From Thermobifida alba (lineage in GTDB: Bacteria > Actinomycetota > Actinomycetes > Streptosporangiales > Streptosporangiaceae), in contig NZ_CP051627.1 of the NCBI RefSeq assembly GCF_023208015.1, positions 124,001-188,000 on the forward strand: a stretch of 64,000 nucleotides of DNA, read 5' to 3'. A model generated the notes under the pieces. That model made no database searches. It saw only the letters and a program-made list of their open reading frames with translations, and was not told the DNA's origin. This document shows, in pieces, positions 44,454 through 53,012 of this stretch. Position numbers and translations under genes: made by a program. Position 1 is the first letter of the stretch. Each line of letters starts with the position of its first letter.

Positions 44454-46060
44454 CGGTTCACCTCCTCCAGGGAACGGCTCTGCCGCAGGCTCAGCAGGGA
44501 CAGCAGCGCCACGATCAGGAAGATGAGGACCGACACCGCCGAGGCGAACCCGTACTGGGCGCCCTGCCCGCCGAAGGCCAGCCGGAAGGTGTAGGTGATG
44601 AGCAGGTCGGTGGCCCCGGCCAGCGGGTTGTCGGGGCTGAACGGGCCGCCCCGGGTGGTCAGCCAGACCGCGTTGAAGTTGTTGAAGTTGAACGCGAAGG
44701 TGGAGACCAGGATGGGGGTCATGGCGACCATCAGCAGCGGCAGGGTGACGTGGCGGAACGCCTGCCAGGCGCTCGCCCCGTCGATGCGGGCCGCCTGCCC
44801 CAGCTCCCGGGGGATGGCCTGGAGGGCCCCGGTGGCCACCAGGAACATGTAGGGGAAGCCGAGCCAGGTGTTGACCAGCAGGATCGAGCCGCGTGCGGTC
44901 CAGGCGTTGCCCAGCCAGTTCACGTCCAGCCCCAGCACCCGGTTGATCAGTCCGAAGTCGGTGTTGAACATGTCGCGCCACAGCAGCAGCATCGCGAACG
45001 AGGGCATCGCGTACGGCAGGACCAGCAGGATGCGGTACACGGTGCGGCCGCGCAGGGGCTTGCGGGTGTGCATGACCAGGGCCAGGCCCAGGCCCACGAC
45101 GAAGACCAGCAGGGTGGTGCCCGCCGCGAAGCCGATGTTCCAGGTGAGGATGGACAGGAAGGACGCGGCGGTGGTGGGGTCGGTGACGAACCGCAGGAAG
45201 TTGGCGAAGCCGACGTTGACCTGCCAGCCCTGGAGCAGCCGCTGCCCGTCGGCGGAGACGAAGACGCCGTTGGTGTTGTCGGCGGCGTACTCCACTCCGG
45301 TGACGGAGTCCACGATGCAGTCGCAGTCCTCCTGGTAGGTGCGGGTGGCCTGGCCTTCGTAGGCCAGGGACAGGCCGCTGGAGCGGATGCCGGTGCCGTC
45401 ACCGGTGGGCACCGCGAAGTCCGCGATCTCGTCGCCGCGCTCGTTGATCTGGGCGGTGGTGAGGACGGTGTAGTCCTCGGCCGCGGTGATCTTGCCGGAG
45501 GCGTCGGTGGTGACGGCGTCGGCGGCGAGTTCGGTGAGTCCCTCGGCGTCGCCCGCGTGGACGGTGCCGTCGGCCGCGGTCAGCAGGAACACCAGGTCGC
45601 CGGTGTCCGGGTCGCCGTCGGCGGCGACGGTGAGGGTGTAGCTGGGCGAGTCGGGGGAGCGCACCACGGAGTACGCCTCGATCGCGGCGATGGCCTGTTC
45701 CTTGTCGCCGCGGTGCCCGTCGCCGAAGTTGGTCACCGAGGTGCTGACGGTGTACAGCACCGGCAGGATCTGGAAGGCGATGAGCAGCAGCGTGCCGGGC
45801 AGCAGGTACTTCAGCGGCACGCGGCGCGGGGACAGGTAGACGTAGAAGATCAGGGCGGTCACCGCGGCGACGACGCCCACCCCGATCCAGTTGGCCGCGT
45901 CGACGAGCGGGACGGCCGCCCAGATCGCCAGGGCGGAGGCCAGGCCCAGCGCACCGATCTTGACGGTCAGGCCGAGCACCGAGGCGGTGGGTTCGCCGCG
46001 GCCGTGGTTCGCGGGAGCGGGCGCCCCCTCGGGAGCGCCCGCGACGGTGTTGCGGGCCAC
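44450..46060 (-). CDS. malF: maltose/maltodextrin-type ABC transporter permease MalF
   Basis: A 536-residue permease. Three N-terminal helices (about 30-50, 58-75, 85-107) come before a large extracytoplasmic loop of about 190 residues (110-300), like the P2 domain of E. coli MalF that grips the binding protein; it contains a short CDC motif of two cysteines. The core with the EAA loop (ELGQAARIDGASAWQAFRHVTLP) follows. The GTG start is 6 nt after the malE stop. The length and P2 loop argue for a maltose-type rather than generic sugar permease. Confidence 0.92.
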   Translation of the reverse strand: MARNTVAGAPEGAPAPANHGRGEPTASVLGLTVKIGALGLASALAIWAAVPLVDAANWIGVGVVAAVTALIFYVYLSPRRVPLKYLLPGTLLLIAFQILPVLYTVSTSVTNFGDGHRGDKEQAIAAIEAYSVVRSPDSPSYTLTVAADGDPDTGDLVFLLTAADGTVHAGDAEGLTELAADAVTTDASGKITAAEDYTVLTTAQINERGDEIADFAVPTGDGTGIRSSGLSLAYEGQATRTYQEDCDCIVDSVTGVEYAADNTNGVFVSADGQRLLQGWQVNVGFANFLRFVTDPTTAASFLSILTWNIGFAAGTTLLVFVVGLGLALVMHTRKPLRGRTVYRILLVLPYAMPSFAMLLLWRDMFNTDFGLINRVLGLDVNWLGNAWTARGSILLVNTWLGFPYMFLVATGALQAIPRELGQAARIDGASAWQAFRHVTLPLLMVAMTPILVSTFAFNFNNFNAVWLTTRGGPFSPDNPLAGATDLLITYTFRLAFGGQGAQYGFASAVSVLIFLIVALLSLLSLRQSRSLEEVNR

Positions 46061-46066
46061 CGCGGA

Positions 46067-47317
46067 TCAGCCGCCGATCTGCTCGGAGATCGCCGCGCCC
46101 GCGGCCTCCACGGCCTCGGCGACGTCCTCGCCGGCGATGACGGCGGCCTCGGCCTGTCCGAACGGTCCCCAGATGGCGGCCATCTCGGGGAGCGCGGGCA
46201 GCGGGTCGCCGTTCGCGCCGGCCTCGACGATCTTGGCCAGGTCGGGGTCGTCCGCGGAGACGGCCTCCAGGGCGGCGGTCAGCGCCGGGGGACGGGGGTC
46301 GGCCTCGTACAGCGCCACGGCCAGCTTCGTCTCGGTCACGTAGTTGGTGACGAACTCCTGGGCGAAGACCTTGTTGGCGCCGCCGGAGGAGACGAAGAAC
46401 GCCTGCACGCCGATGAAGGGGCGGGCCTCCTCGCCGTCGGCGAATCCGGGGACGGGGCTGATCTCGTAGGGGACGCCCGCCTCCTTCATGTCGGCGATGG
46501 CCCAGGGACCGGAGACGAGGTAGGCGGTCTTGCCCTCGTTGAACAGGGGGCTGGCGTTCTGGCTGTCGATGGAGCGTTTGAGCGCCCCCTCGTGCTTCTC
46601 GCCGAGTTCGGCGATCTTCTCGAAGGCCTCGATGGAGGACTCGGTGCCCACGCCCATGTCGTCGGGGTCGAGGTTGCCCTCGTCGTCGGTGCCGAACAGG
46701 TAGCCGCCGGCGGAGGTGTACAGCGGGTAGATGTGGTAGGCGTCGCCCTCGGAGCCCACCTGCAGGCTCATGATCTCCTCGACCTCGCCGTCGGCCTTGA
46801 GCTCCTTGCCGTGGTCGACGAGGTCCTCGATGCTCTCGGGGGCGTCGGGGGCCAGGTCGGTGTTGCGGAACAGCACCAGGTTCTCCATGGCGTAGGGCAC
46901 GCCGTAGAGCTGGCCGTCGAAGGTCACCGCGTCGAGGGCGACCGGTTCGAACCCGTCGGCCTTGTCCTGGGGGAGTTGGACGGGGTCGATCGCGCCGTTG
47001 CGGACCAGGTTGCCGGTCCAGTCGTGGGCGCCGACCAGCAGGTCGGGAGGCGAGCCCGCCTGGTGGGCGGTGACGAAGTTGTCCTGCAGGTCCTCGTTGG
47101 GGATGGACTCGACCTTGACGGTGATGCCGTGGGCCTCGCCGAACTGCTCCGCATACGGGATCAGCACGTCGGTCCGGTTGGGGTCGGCCCAGATGACCAT
47201 GGTGCCGTCGGCGGCCTCCTCGGAGGCCGCGGTGTCGTCGCCACCGCCGCCGCACGAGGTCGCGAGCAGTGCCAGGGCTGCCACGCCCGACAGCACGCTG
47301 AAGTTGCGGAACTTCAT
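46067..47317 (-). CDS. malE: maltose/maltodextrin-binding lipoprotein MalE
   Basis: A 416-residue lipoprotein with signal MKFRNF..., hydrophobic core and lipobox LATSC (Cys about residue 22), then a Gly/Asp linker. The mature domain is an SBP family 1 sugar-binding fold: TMVIWADPNRTD at the start, then AVTFDGQLYGVPYAMENLVLFRN, and KTAYLVSGPWAIADMKEAGVPY. ATG 47317 has AAGGAGAA upstream. First gene of malEFG with its own promoter (47443-47471) and several GCAAG/CTTGC operators between promoter and gene. Confidence 0.92.
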   Translation of the reverse strand: MKFRNFSVLSGVAALALLATSCGGGGDDTAASEEAADGTMVIWADPNRTDVLIPYAEQFGEAHGITVKVESIPNEDLQDNFVTAHQAGSPPDLLVGAHDWTGNLVRNGAIDPVQLPQDKADGFEPVALDAVTFDGQLYGVPYAMENLVLFRNTDLAPDAPESIEDLVDHGKELKADGEVEEIMSLQVGSEGDAYHIYPLYTSAGGYLFGTDDEGNLDPDDMGVGTESSIEAFEKIAELGEKHEGALKRSIDSQNASPLFNEGKTAYLVSGPWAIADMKEAGVPYEISPVPGFADGEEARPFIGVQAFFVSSGGANKVFAQEFVTNYVTETKLAVALYEADPRPPALTAALEAVSADDPDLAKIVEAGANGDPLPALPEMAAIWGPFGQAEAAVIAGEDVAEAVEAAGAAISEQIGG

Positions 47318-47394
47318 GGATTCTCCTTCGAGCAGGCCGCGGCGGCGTCCCCCGGCACCGCGCGGCTTTCCGGGTGCGGTGGCGTGAGACGTTA

Positions 47395-47437
47395 GCAAGT
47401 TTTTGCAAGAGTTGGAAGAGTTTTCTCTTTCTTGCAA
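47395..47437 (-). promoter_or_regulatory. malE operators (GCAAG/CTTGC half-sites)
   Basis: Half-sites GCAAG (47395-47399), TTGCAAG (47403-47409) and inverted CTTGCAA (47431-47437) lie just downstream of the malE promoter. They share the CTTGC core with the aglA-malR region and are the likely sites of the LacI-family regulator encoded at 49290. Confidence 0.65.
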
Positions 47438-47442
47438 CAGAA

Positions 47443-47471
47443 TGAGTAATCCAAGTGAAATCTCCGGTCAA
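47443..47471 (-). promoter_or_regulatory. malE promoter
   Basis: On the minus strand TTGACC (47471-47466), 17 bases, then TACTCA (47448-47443). The predicted start falls in the operator CTTGCAA. Confidence 0.5.
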
Positions 47472-47476
47472 CCGTC

Positions 47477-47514
47477 GCGGGGGTCCGGACGCCCCCGTGC
47501 GTCCGGACCCCCGC
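47477..47514 (-). terminator. terminator between aglA and malE
   Basis: A perfect 16-bp stem GCGGGGGTCCGGACGC / GCGTCCGGACCCCCGC with a 6-nt loop, 38 nt after the aglA stop. It separates aglA from malEFG, which has its own promoter. Confidence 0.85.
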
Positions 47515-47551
47515 GGAGGCCGGCGCCCGTCCCCGGGCGCCGGCGGTCCCG

Positions 47552-49186
47552 TCAGCGCCGCAGCCACACCGCGGTGTCCGCGGGCAGCGCCAGGCGCGCC
47601 CCGACCCGCTCGACCGGGCCGCTGGACAGCAGCACCTCGCCCTCCAGGGGCAGTTCGACCGGTGCGGAGCCGAGGTTCACCGCGCAGCAGAAACCCGGCT
47701 CGCGGAACAGTACCAGCACGTCCTCGGGAGCCTCTCCCCAGGTCAGCGAGCCGTCGCCGAGCGCCTCCAGCTCCCGGCGCAGCCGCAGGGCCGCCTTGTA
47801 CAGCGACAGGGTGGAGGCGGGGTCGCGCTCCTGGACCTCCCGGGTGAGCGACCGCCACTGGGCGGGCACCGGCAGCCAGCTGAGCTCGGCCGGGCAGCCG
47901 AAGCCGAACGGCGGCTCCTCGCCCTCCCAGGGGATCGGCACCCGGCACCCGTCGCGGCCCCGCTCGGTGCGGCCTGAACGCTCCCAGGTGGGGTCCTGCA
48001 ACGCCTCCTCCGGAAGGTCGGTGACCTCGGGGAGTCCCAGCTCCTCCCCCTGGTAGAGGTAGGCCGACCCGGGCAGGGCCAGCATCAGCAGGGTGGCGGC
48101 CCGGGCGCGGGCCAGCCCCGTCTCCCCGCCGCCGAACCGGGTGACGTGCCGGGTGACGTCGTGGTTGGACAGCACCCAGGTGGTGGGCGCGCCGACCGCG
48201 CCGTTGGCGGCCAGGGAGCGGTCGACGACCGAGCGCAGCGCCGCGGCGTCCCAGTCGGCGGTGAGGTACTCGAAGTTGAACGCCTGGTGCAGCTCGTCGG
48301 GGCGCAGGTAGCGCGCCACCCGGTCGGCGTCCTCCACCCACGCCTCGGCCACCAGGGCGCGCTCGCCGGGGTAGCTGTCGACGATGGCGCGCCACTCCCG
48401 GTAGATCTCGTGCACGCCGTCCTGGTCGAAGTAGGGCAGCTTGGTGTGGCCGTCCAGCAGGTCGGCCTTCTGCCCCTCGGCGATGTCGGGCAGCGCGGGG
48501 TCCTTGATCATCCCGTGCGCCACGTCGATGCGGAAACCGTCCACGCCGCGGTCCAGCCAGAACCGCAGGATGTCGGCGAACTCCGCCCGGACCTCCGGGT
48601 TCTCCCAGTTCAGGTCGGGCTGTTCGACGTCGAACAGGTGCAGGTACCACTCCTCGGGCTGCTGCCCGGAGGACTTCACGCGGGTCCAGGCGGGGCCGCC
48701 GAAGATCGACTGCCAGTTGTTCGGCGGCAGCTCGCCGTCCTTGCCGCGCCCCGGCCGGAAGACGTACCGGTCCCGCTCGGGGCTGCCCGGGCCGGCGGCC
48801 AGCGCCTCGCGGAACCAGCGGTGGGCCGAGGAGGTGTGGTTGGGCACGATGTCGATGATGACCCGGAGGCCCAGGTCGTGGGCTGCGGCCAGCAGCGCGT
48901 CGAAGTCGGCCAGGGTGCCGAACCGGGGGTCGACGTCGCGGTAGTCGGCGACGTCGTAGCCGCCGTCGGCCAGCGGGGAGACGTAGAAGGGGGTGAGCCA
49001 GATCGCGTCCACGCCGAGGGAGGACAGCGCGGGCAGGCGTTCGCGGATGCCGTTCAGGTCGCCGTCGCCGTCGCCGTTGGAGTCGGCGAAGCTGCGGACG
49101 TAGACCTGGTAGATGACCGCGTGCCGCCACCAGCTGGCGTGCGAGGTCGGCGCCGTGAGGGTGGCGTTGTCGGGAGTCTGCTGCAT
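47552..49186 (-). CDS. aglA: alpha-glucosidase, glycoside hydrolase family 13
   Basis: AglA splits the alpha-glucosides brought in by MalEFG into glucose in the cytoplasm. The 544-residue GH13 enzyme has all conserved regions: VIIDIVPNHTS (region I), GFRIDVAHGM with the nucleophile Asp (II), ALVAEAWVED with the acid/base Glu (III) and WVLSNHDVTRH with the transition-state Asp (IV). YQVYVRSFADSNGDG near the start fits the oligo-1,6/alpha-glucosidase group. No signal peptide. ATG 49186 has GGAG about 9 nt upstream. It is divergent from the LacI-family regulator and precedes malEFG on the same strand. Confidence 0.9.
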   Translation of the reverse strand: MQQTPDNATLTAPTSHASWWRHAVIYQVYVRSFADSNGDGDGDLNGIRERLPALSSLGVDAIWLTPFYVSPLADGGYDVADYRDVDPRFGTLADFDALLAAAHDLGLRVIIDIVPNHTSSAHRWFREALAAGPGSPERDRYVFRPGRGKDGELPPNNWQSIFGGPAWTRVKSSGQQPEEWYLHLFDVEQPDLNWENPEVRAEFADILRFWLDRGVDGFRIDVAHGMIKDPALPDIAEGQKADLLDGHTKLPYFDQDGVHEIYREWRAIVDSYPGERALVAEAWVEDADRVARYLRPDELHQAFNFEYLTADWDAAALRSVVDRSLAANGAVGAPTTWVLSNHDVTRHVTRFGGGETGLARARAATLLMLALPGSAYLYQGEELGLPEVTDLPEEALQDPTWERSGRTERGRDGCRVPIPWEGEEPPFGFGCPAELSWLPVPAQWRSLTREVQERDPASTLSLYKAALRLRRELEALGDGSLTWGEAPEDVLVLFREPGFCCAVNLGSAPVELPLEGEVLLSSGPVERVGARLALPADTAVWLRR

Positions 49187-49219
49187 GGTTGTGTCTCCGT
49201 CACACGGTGGGAAGCAGGG

Positions 49220-49256
49220 CTGCAACTACTTGCGCAAGATTACCGACTTCTTGCAG
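49220..49256. promoter_or_regulatory. aglA-malR operator cluster
   Basis: A perfect 10-bp palindrome CTTGCGCAAG (49229-49238) lies between half-sites CTGCAA (49220-49225) and CTTGCAG (49250-49256). The sites are near one and two helical turns apart. They sit between divergent aglA and the regulator gene and match the malE operators. Confidence 0.65.
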
Positions 49257-49277
49257 CCGCGGAAGGGGGTTTTGGAT

Positions 49278-49283
49278 TAGAGT
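49278..49283 (+). promoter_or_regulatory. -10 element of the LacI-family regulator gene (TAGAGT)
   Basis: TAGAGT ends 6 nt before the ATG; leaderless transcript likely. The CTTGCAG half-site lies 22 nt upstream, so autorepression is possible. Confidence 0.5.
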
Positions 49284-49289
49284 GCTGGC

Positions 49290-50333
49290 ATGGGTGCACC
49301 ACGATTGGCCGACATCGCCCGCCACGCGGGCGTGAGCGAGGCGACGGTTTCCCGGGTGCTCAACGACAAGCCGGGGGTCGGTCCGGACACGCGCAAGGCC
49401 GTGCTGACCGCGTTGGACGTGCTCGGCTACGAACGTCCGGCCCGCCTGAGGCAACGCTCGGCGGGACTGGTCGGCATGGTCGTCCCGGAGTTGGAGAACC
49501 CGATATTCCCGATGTTCGCCCAGGCCGCCGAGGGGGTGCTGGCCCAGCACGGTTACACCCCGGTGCTGTGCACCCAGACGCCCGGCGGGATCGTGGAGGA
49601 CGAGTACGTGGAGATGCTGCTGGAACGCAACGTCTCCGGCATCATCTTCGTCTCCGGACTGCACGCCGACACCACCGCCAACCACGACCGCTACCGCGCC
49701 CTGCTGGCCCGCCGCCTGCCCATCGTCCTGGTCAACGGCTACGTCGAGGGGCTCCCCGCGTCGTTCATCTCCCCCGACGACCGGGCTGCGGCCCGGCTCG
49801 CGGTCAACCACCTGGCGGCGCTGGGCCACACCCGCATCGGATTCGCCAGCGGCCCCTACCGCTACGTCCCGGTGCAGCGCAAGCTGGCGGGGTTCCGGGC
49901 CGCGATGGCCGACCACGGCCTGGACCACCACGACGACCTCGTCGAACTCTCCCTGTTCGGGGTCGAGGGCGGCCACGCGGCGGCCAGCAGACTGCTCGAC
50001 CGCGGCGTCACCGCCATCGTGTGCGGCTCCGACCTGATGGCGCTGGGCGCGGTCCGCGCGGCCCGCCAGCGGGGCCTGTCGGTGCCCGGGGACCTGTCCG
50101 TGGTCGGCTACGACGACTCCCAGCTCATCGCGTTCACCGACCCGCCGCTGACCACCGTGCGCCAGCCGGTCCAGGCCATGGCGCTGGCCGCGGTCCGGGC
50201 CCTGTGCGACGAGATCGCCGGGCACGCTCCGGCCCGCACCGAGTACGTGTTCGAACCGGAGCTCGTCGTCCGCGGCTCGACCGGGGTCCACCGGGCCTCC
50301 CTGGACGAGCGGGCCGCCCCGACCGGGCGGTAG
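49290..50333 (+). CDS. malR: LacI family repressor of the mal/agl genes (MalR-like)
   Basis: A 347-residue LacI-family repressor. The N-terminal HTH is RLADIARHAGVSEATVSRVLN and the hinge helix ends GYERPARLR. The rest is a periplasmic-binding-like sensor (GLVGMVVPELENPIFP, IVLVNGYVE, ALGHTRIGFASGP). It probably releases DNA when an alpha-glucoside binds. Position next to aglA and malEFG, and the shared CTTGC operators, make it their regulator by inference; T. fusca CelR and Streptomyces MalR are related. The stop TAG is part of the -10 of the next gene. Confidence 0.85.
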   Translation: MGAPRLADIARHAGVSEATVSRVLNDKPGVGPDTRKAVLTALDVLGYERPARLRQRSAGLVGMVVPELENPIFPMFAQAAEGVLAQHGYTPVLCTQTPGGIVEDEYVEMLLERNVSGIIFVSGLHADTTANHDRYRALLARRLPIVLVNGYVEGLPASFISPDDRAAARLAVNHLAALGHTRIGFASGPYRYVPVQRKLAGFRAAMADHGLDHHDDLVELSLFGVEGGHAAASRLLDRGVTAIVCGSDLMALGAVRAARQRGLSVPGDLSVVGYDDSQLIAFTDPPLTTVRQPVQAMALAAVRALCDEIAGHAPARTEYVFEPELVVRGSTGVHRASLDERAAPTGR

Positions 50334-50336
50334 GGT
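50331..50336 (+). promoter_or_regulatory. -10 element of the MOSC gene (TAGGGT)
   Basis: TAGGGT includes the regulator's stop codon and ends 7 nt before the ATG at 50344. Confidence 0.42.
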
Positions 50337-50343
50337 GCGCTCC

Positions 50344-50985
50344 ATGGACACCGGGACCGTGCTGTCGGTCAACGTCGGACTGCCCGTCCCCGCCGAGTGG
50401 GCGGGCCGGCTCAAGCGCACCGCCATCGACAAGCGCCCCGTCGCCGGGCGGGTGGCCGTCCGCTCCCTGGGCCTGGCCGGCGACGCCCAGGCGGACACGG
50501 TCCACCACGGCGGCCGCGACCAGGCGGTCTACGCCTACGCCAGGGAGGAGCTGGACCTGTGGCAGGAGCGGTTGGGCAGGCCGCTGCGCGACGGGATGTT
50601 CGGTGAGAACCTCACCACGCGCGGCGTCGAGGTCAGCCGGGCGCTCGTCGGGGAGCGGTGGCGGGTCGGCACCGCGCTGCTGGAGGTGACGCTGCCGCGC
50701 GTCCCGTGCGGCACCTTCCAGAACTGGCTGGGCGAACGCGGCTGGGTCAGGCGCTTCACCGAGGAGGGGCGCACCGGCGCCTACCTGAGGGTGGTCGAGG
50801 AGGGGGAGGTCGCCGCCGGCGACGCGGTGGTCGTGGAGCACCGCCCCGACCACGGCATCGACCTCGCCACGGCCTTCCGCGCCCGCCGCGAACGCGACGT
50901 CGCCCTGCTGCGCCGCGTCGCGGGCCTGCCCGGCAGCGCCGAGGAGTGGCGGCTGCGGCTGGCCGCCGCCGAACAGCGGTCCTGA
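50344..50985 (+). CDS. MOSC domain protein (YiiM-like)
   Basis: A 213-residue protein with a MOSC domain, the sulfur-carrier module found in molybdenum-cofactor sulfurases and in YiiM, which handles N-hydroxylated bases. The family features are GDAQADTVHHGGRDQAVYAY and GENLTTRG; the conserved Cys lies in RVPCGTFQ at about residue 120. The C-terminal part (DLATAFRARRERDVALLRRVAGLP) is the helical tail of the YiiM type. It begins after the mal regulator on the same strand but has its own -10. ATG 50344 is preferred over GTG 50335. Confidence 0.85.
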   Translation: MDTGTVLSVNVGLPVPAEWAGRLKRTAIDKRPVAGRVAVRSLGLAGDAQADTVHHGGRDQAVYAYAREELDLWQERLGRPLRDGMFGENLTTRGVEVSRALVGERWRVGTALLEVTLPRVPCGTFQNWLGERGWVRRFTEEGRTGAYLRVVEEGEVAAGDAVVVEHRPDHGIDLATAFRARRERDVALLRRVAGLPGSAEEWRLRLAAAEQRS

Positions 50986-51041
50986 CCGGGACGCACCCCG
51001 GCCGGGCGCGGCCACCACCGGACATCGCCGACACTGGAGAC

Positions 51042-52274
51042 ATGCCCTCAGTCCCACTCGACGGCAGTCCCGTTCCCGCCGACGGCTCCCTGCCCGACTC
51101 CGCGCTGGCGGAACTCGGCACCCGGCCGTTCGGGGTCTACGTGCACGTGCCGTTCTGCGCCACCCGCTGCGGCTACTGCGACTTCAACACCTACACCGCC
51201 GCGGAGCTGCGCTCCCGGGACGGCTCGGCGGTCGCCTCCCCGCGGACCTACGCCGAGCAGGCCGTCGCGGAGGTGGACCTGGCCCGGCGGGTGCTGGGCG
51301 ACCGCGACCTCCCGGTGCGCACCGTCTTCGTCGGCGGCGGCACCCCCACCCTGCTCGCCCCCGAGGAGCTGGCACGGATCCTCACGGCGATCGACGAGCG
51401 GTTCGGACTGGCCCCCGACGCCGAGGTCACCACCGAGGCCAACCCCGAGACCGTGGACCTCGACGTGCTGCTGCGGCTGCGGGAGGCCGGATTCACCCGC
51501 GTCTCCTTCGGCATGCAGAGCGCCCGGGAGCACGTGCTGGCGGTCCTGGAGCGCACGCACACCCCCGGACGGCCCGAGCAGTGCGTGGCCTGGGCCCGCC
51601 GGGCCGGGTTCGACCACGTCAACCTGGACCTCATCTACGGCACGCCCGGGGAGAGCGAGGCCGACTGGAAGGAGTCCCTCACCGCCGCGGTCGCGGCCGG
51701 CCCCGACCACGTCTCCGCCTACTCGCTCATCGTGGAGGAGGGCACCCGGCTGGCCGCCCGGGTGCGCCGCGGCGAACTGGCCCCGCCCGACGACGACGTC
51801 ATGGCCGACCGCTACCTGCTGGCCGACGAGGTGCTCTCCGCCGCGGGACTGCACTGGTACGAGGTGTCCAACTGGGCGGCCGACGCCTCCGCGCGCAGCG
51901 CGCACAACCTGCTGTACTGGACCGGCGGCGACTGGTGGGGGATCGGGCCCGGCGCGCACAGCCACGTCGGCGGGGTGCGCTGGTGGAACGTCAAGCACCC
52001 CGCCGCCTACGCCGCGCGCCTGGCCGCGGGGCGCACCCCGGCGCAGGCCCGCGAGGTCCTCTCCGCCGAGGACCGCCGCTTCGAACGCATCCTGCTGGAG
52101 CTGCGGATCGTCCAGGGGTGCCCGCTGGACCTGCTCGACGGGGCCGGACGCGCCGCGGCGGCCCGCGCCGTCGCGGACGGGCTGCTGGACGCCGACGCCC
52201 ACGCCCGCGGACGCGCGGTGCTCACCCTGCGGGGGAGGCTGCTCGCCGACGCGCTGGTCCTCGACCTCGCCTGA
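51042..52274 (+). CDS. hemW: radical SAM haem chaperone HemW
   Basis: HemW carries haem and passes it to membrane targets. It was long annotated as oxygen-independent coproporphyrinogen oxidase. The 410-residue protein has the cluster motif VHVPFCATRCGYCDF (CxxxCxxC then F, the HemW type), the GGGTPT glycine motif, and SFGMQS, NLDLIYGTPGES of the family. It lacks the extra N-terminal residues of true HemN. ATG 51042; GACACT 6 nt before it is a weak -10. It normally follows lepA. A hairpin lies after the stop. Confidence 0.9.
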   Translation: MPSVPLDGSPVPADGSLPDSALAELGTRPFGVYVHVPFCATRCGYCDFNTYTAAELRSRDGSAVASPRTYAEQAVAEVDLARRVLGDRDLPVRTVFVGGGTPTLLAPEELARILTAIDERFGLAPDAEVTTEANPETVDLDVLLRLREAGFTRVSFGMQSAREHVLAVLERTHTPGRPEQCVAWARRAGFDHVNLDLIYGTPGESEADWKESLTAAVAAGPDHVSAYSLIVEEGTRLAARVRRGELAPPDDDVMADRYLLADEVLSAAGLHWYEVSNWAADASARSAHNLLYWTGGDWWGIGPGAHSHVGGVRWWNVKHPAAYAARLAAGRTPAQAREVLSAEDRRFERILLELRIVQGCPLDLLDGAGRAAAARAVADGLLDADAHARGRAVLTLRGRLLADALVLDLA

Positions 52275-52289
52275 GGGGCGCAACGCGAA

Positions 52290-52312
52290 GGGGGCCCGGA
52301 GACCGGGCCCCC
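52290..52312. terminator. hairpin after hemW
   Basis: A 10-bp stem GGGGGCCCGG / CCGGGCCCCC with a 3-nt loop, between convergent hemW and the DUF4870 gene. Confidence 0.75.
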
Positions 52313-52327
52313 GACCGCGGACGCGGA

Positions 52328-52843
52328 CTACTTGACCATGCGGATGCTGACCGGGTAGCGGTACCACTCGCCCTTGCTGGCGGCCATGCCGGCGAGGATG
52401 CCGAAGATGAGCGCGCAGATACCGGCGGCCATCCAGGTGAGCGTGCCGATGAAGATGAACATCAGCACCCAGGACACCACGTAGGCGATGGTGACCGTGA
52501 GCTGGAAGTTCAGCGCCTCCAGCAGGTGGTGCCGCAGGAAGGGGGAGGATTCGTCCTTCTTCACCAGGTACATGATGAGCGGGCCGACGAACCCGGTGAT
52601 GATGCCGAGCAGGTGGGTGAGCATCGCGAACGTGGTGTCGTCGCTGCTGCCGTGGCCCGGCTGCGGACCGTAGCCGGGCTGCGGACCGTAGCCCGGCTGC
52701 TGCCCGTAACCCGGCTGCGGACCGTAGCCGGGGGGAGGGGTGGGGGCGCCGTAGCCCGGCTGGCCCCCCATCGCGGAGGGGTCGGGACTGTAGCCGCCCT
52801 GACCGTAGTCTTCGGGGCCGTGGGGCGGGTAGGGGTTGCTCAT
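52328..52843 (-). CDS. DUF4870 membrane protein with PGYGPQ repeats
   Basis: A 171-residue protein. Residues 1-70 are a Gly/Pro/Tyr/Gln-rich tail with several copies of PGYGPQ. The rest is DUF4870: TFAMLTHLLGIITGFVGPLIMYLV, then SPFLRHHLLEALNFQLT, then two more helices and the ending WYRYPVSIRMVK. Such Tic20-like proteins are common in actinobacteria and their role is unknown. A second DUF4870 gene lies just upstream on the same strand, 169 nt away, so the pair arose by duplication or is kept together. Confidence 0.85.
   Translation of the reverse strand: MSNPYPPHGPEDYGQGGYSPDPSAMGGQPGYGAPTPPPGYGPQPGYGQQPGYGPQPGYGPQPGHGSSDDTTFAMLTHLLGIITGFVGPLIMYLVKKDESSPFLRHHLLEALNFQLTVTIAYVVSWVLMFIFIGTLTWMAAGICALIFGILAGMAASKGEWYRYPVSIRMVK
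52650..52732. repeat. 18-bp tandem repeat coding for PGYGPQ
   Basis: Four to five near-identical 18-bp units (GGCTGCGGACCGTAGCCG type) inside the DUF4870 gene. Copy number may vary between strains. Confidence 0.7.
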
Positions 52844-53012
52844 GCTCGTCCTCGTGCTTGTCGGTAGGGGAGGTGCGGTGCAGGGCGGCCGCGGTGCGGC
52901 AGCGCCGTGGCGGTCCGACGCCGTTCCGGTCCGGGGCCGCGAACAGTCCCCGTCCTGGCGGGCGGCGGGCCGTCTGGTTACTCCGACGGACCCACCGTAG
53001 GGGTGGTTCCCG

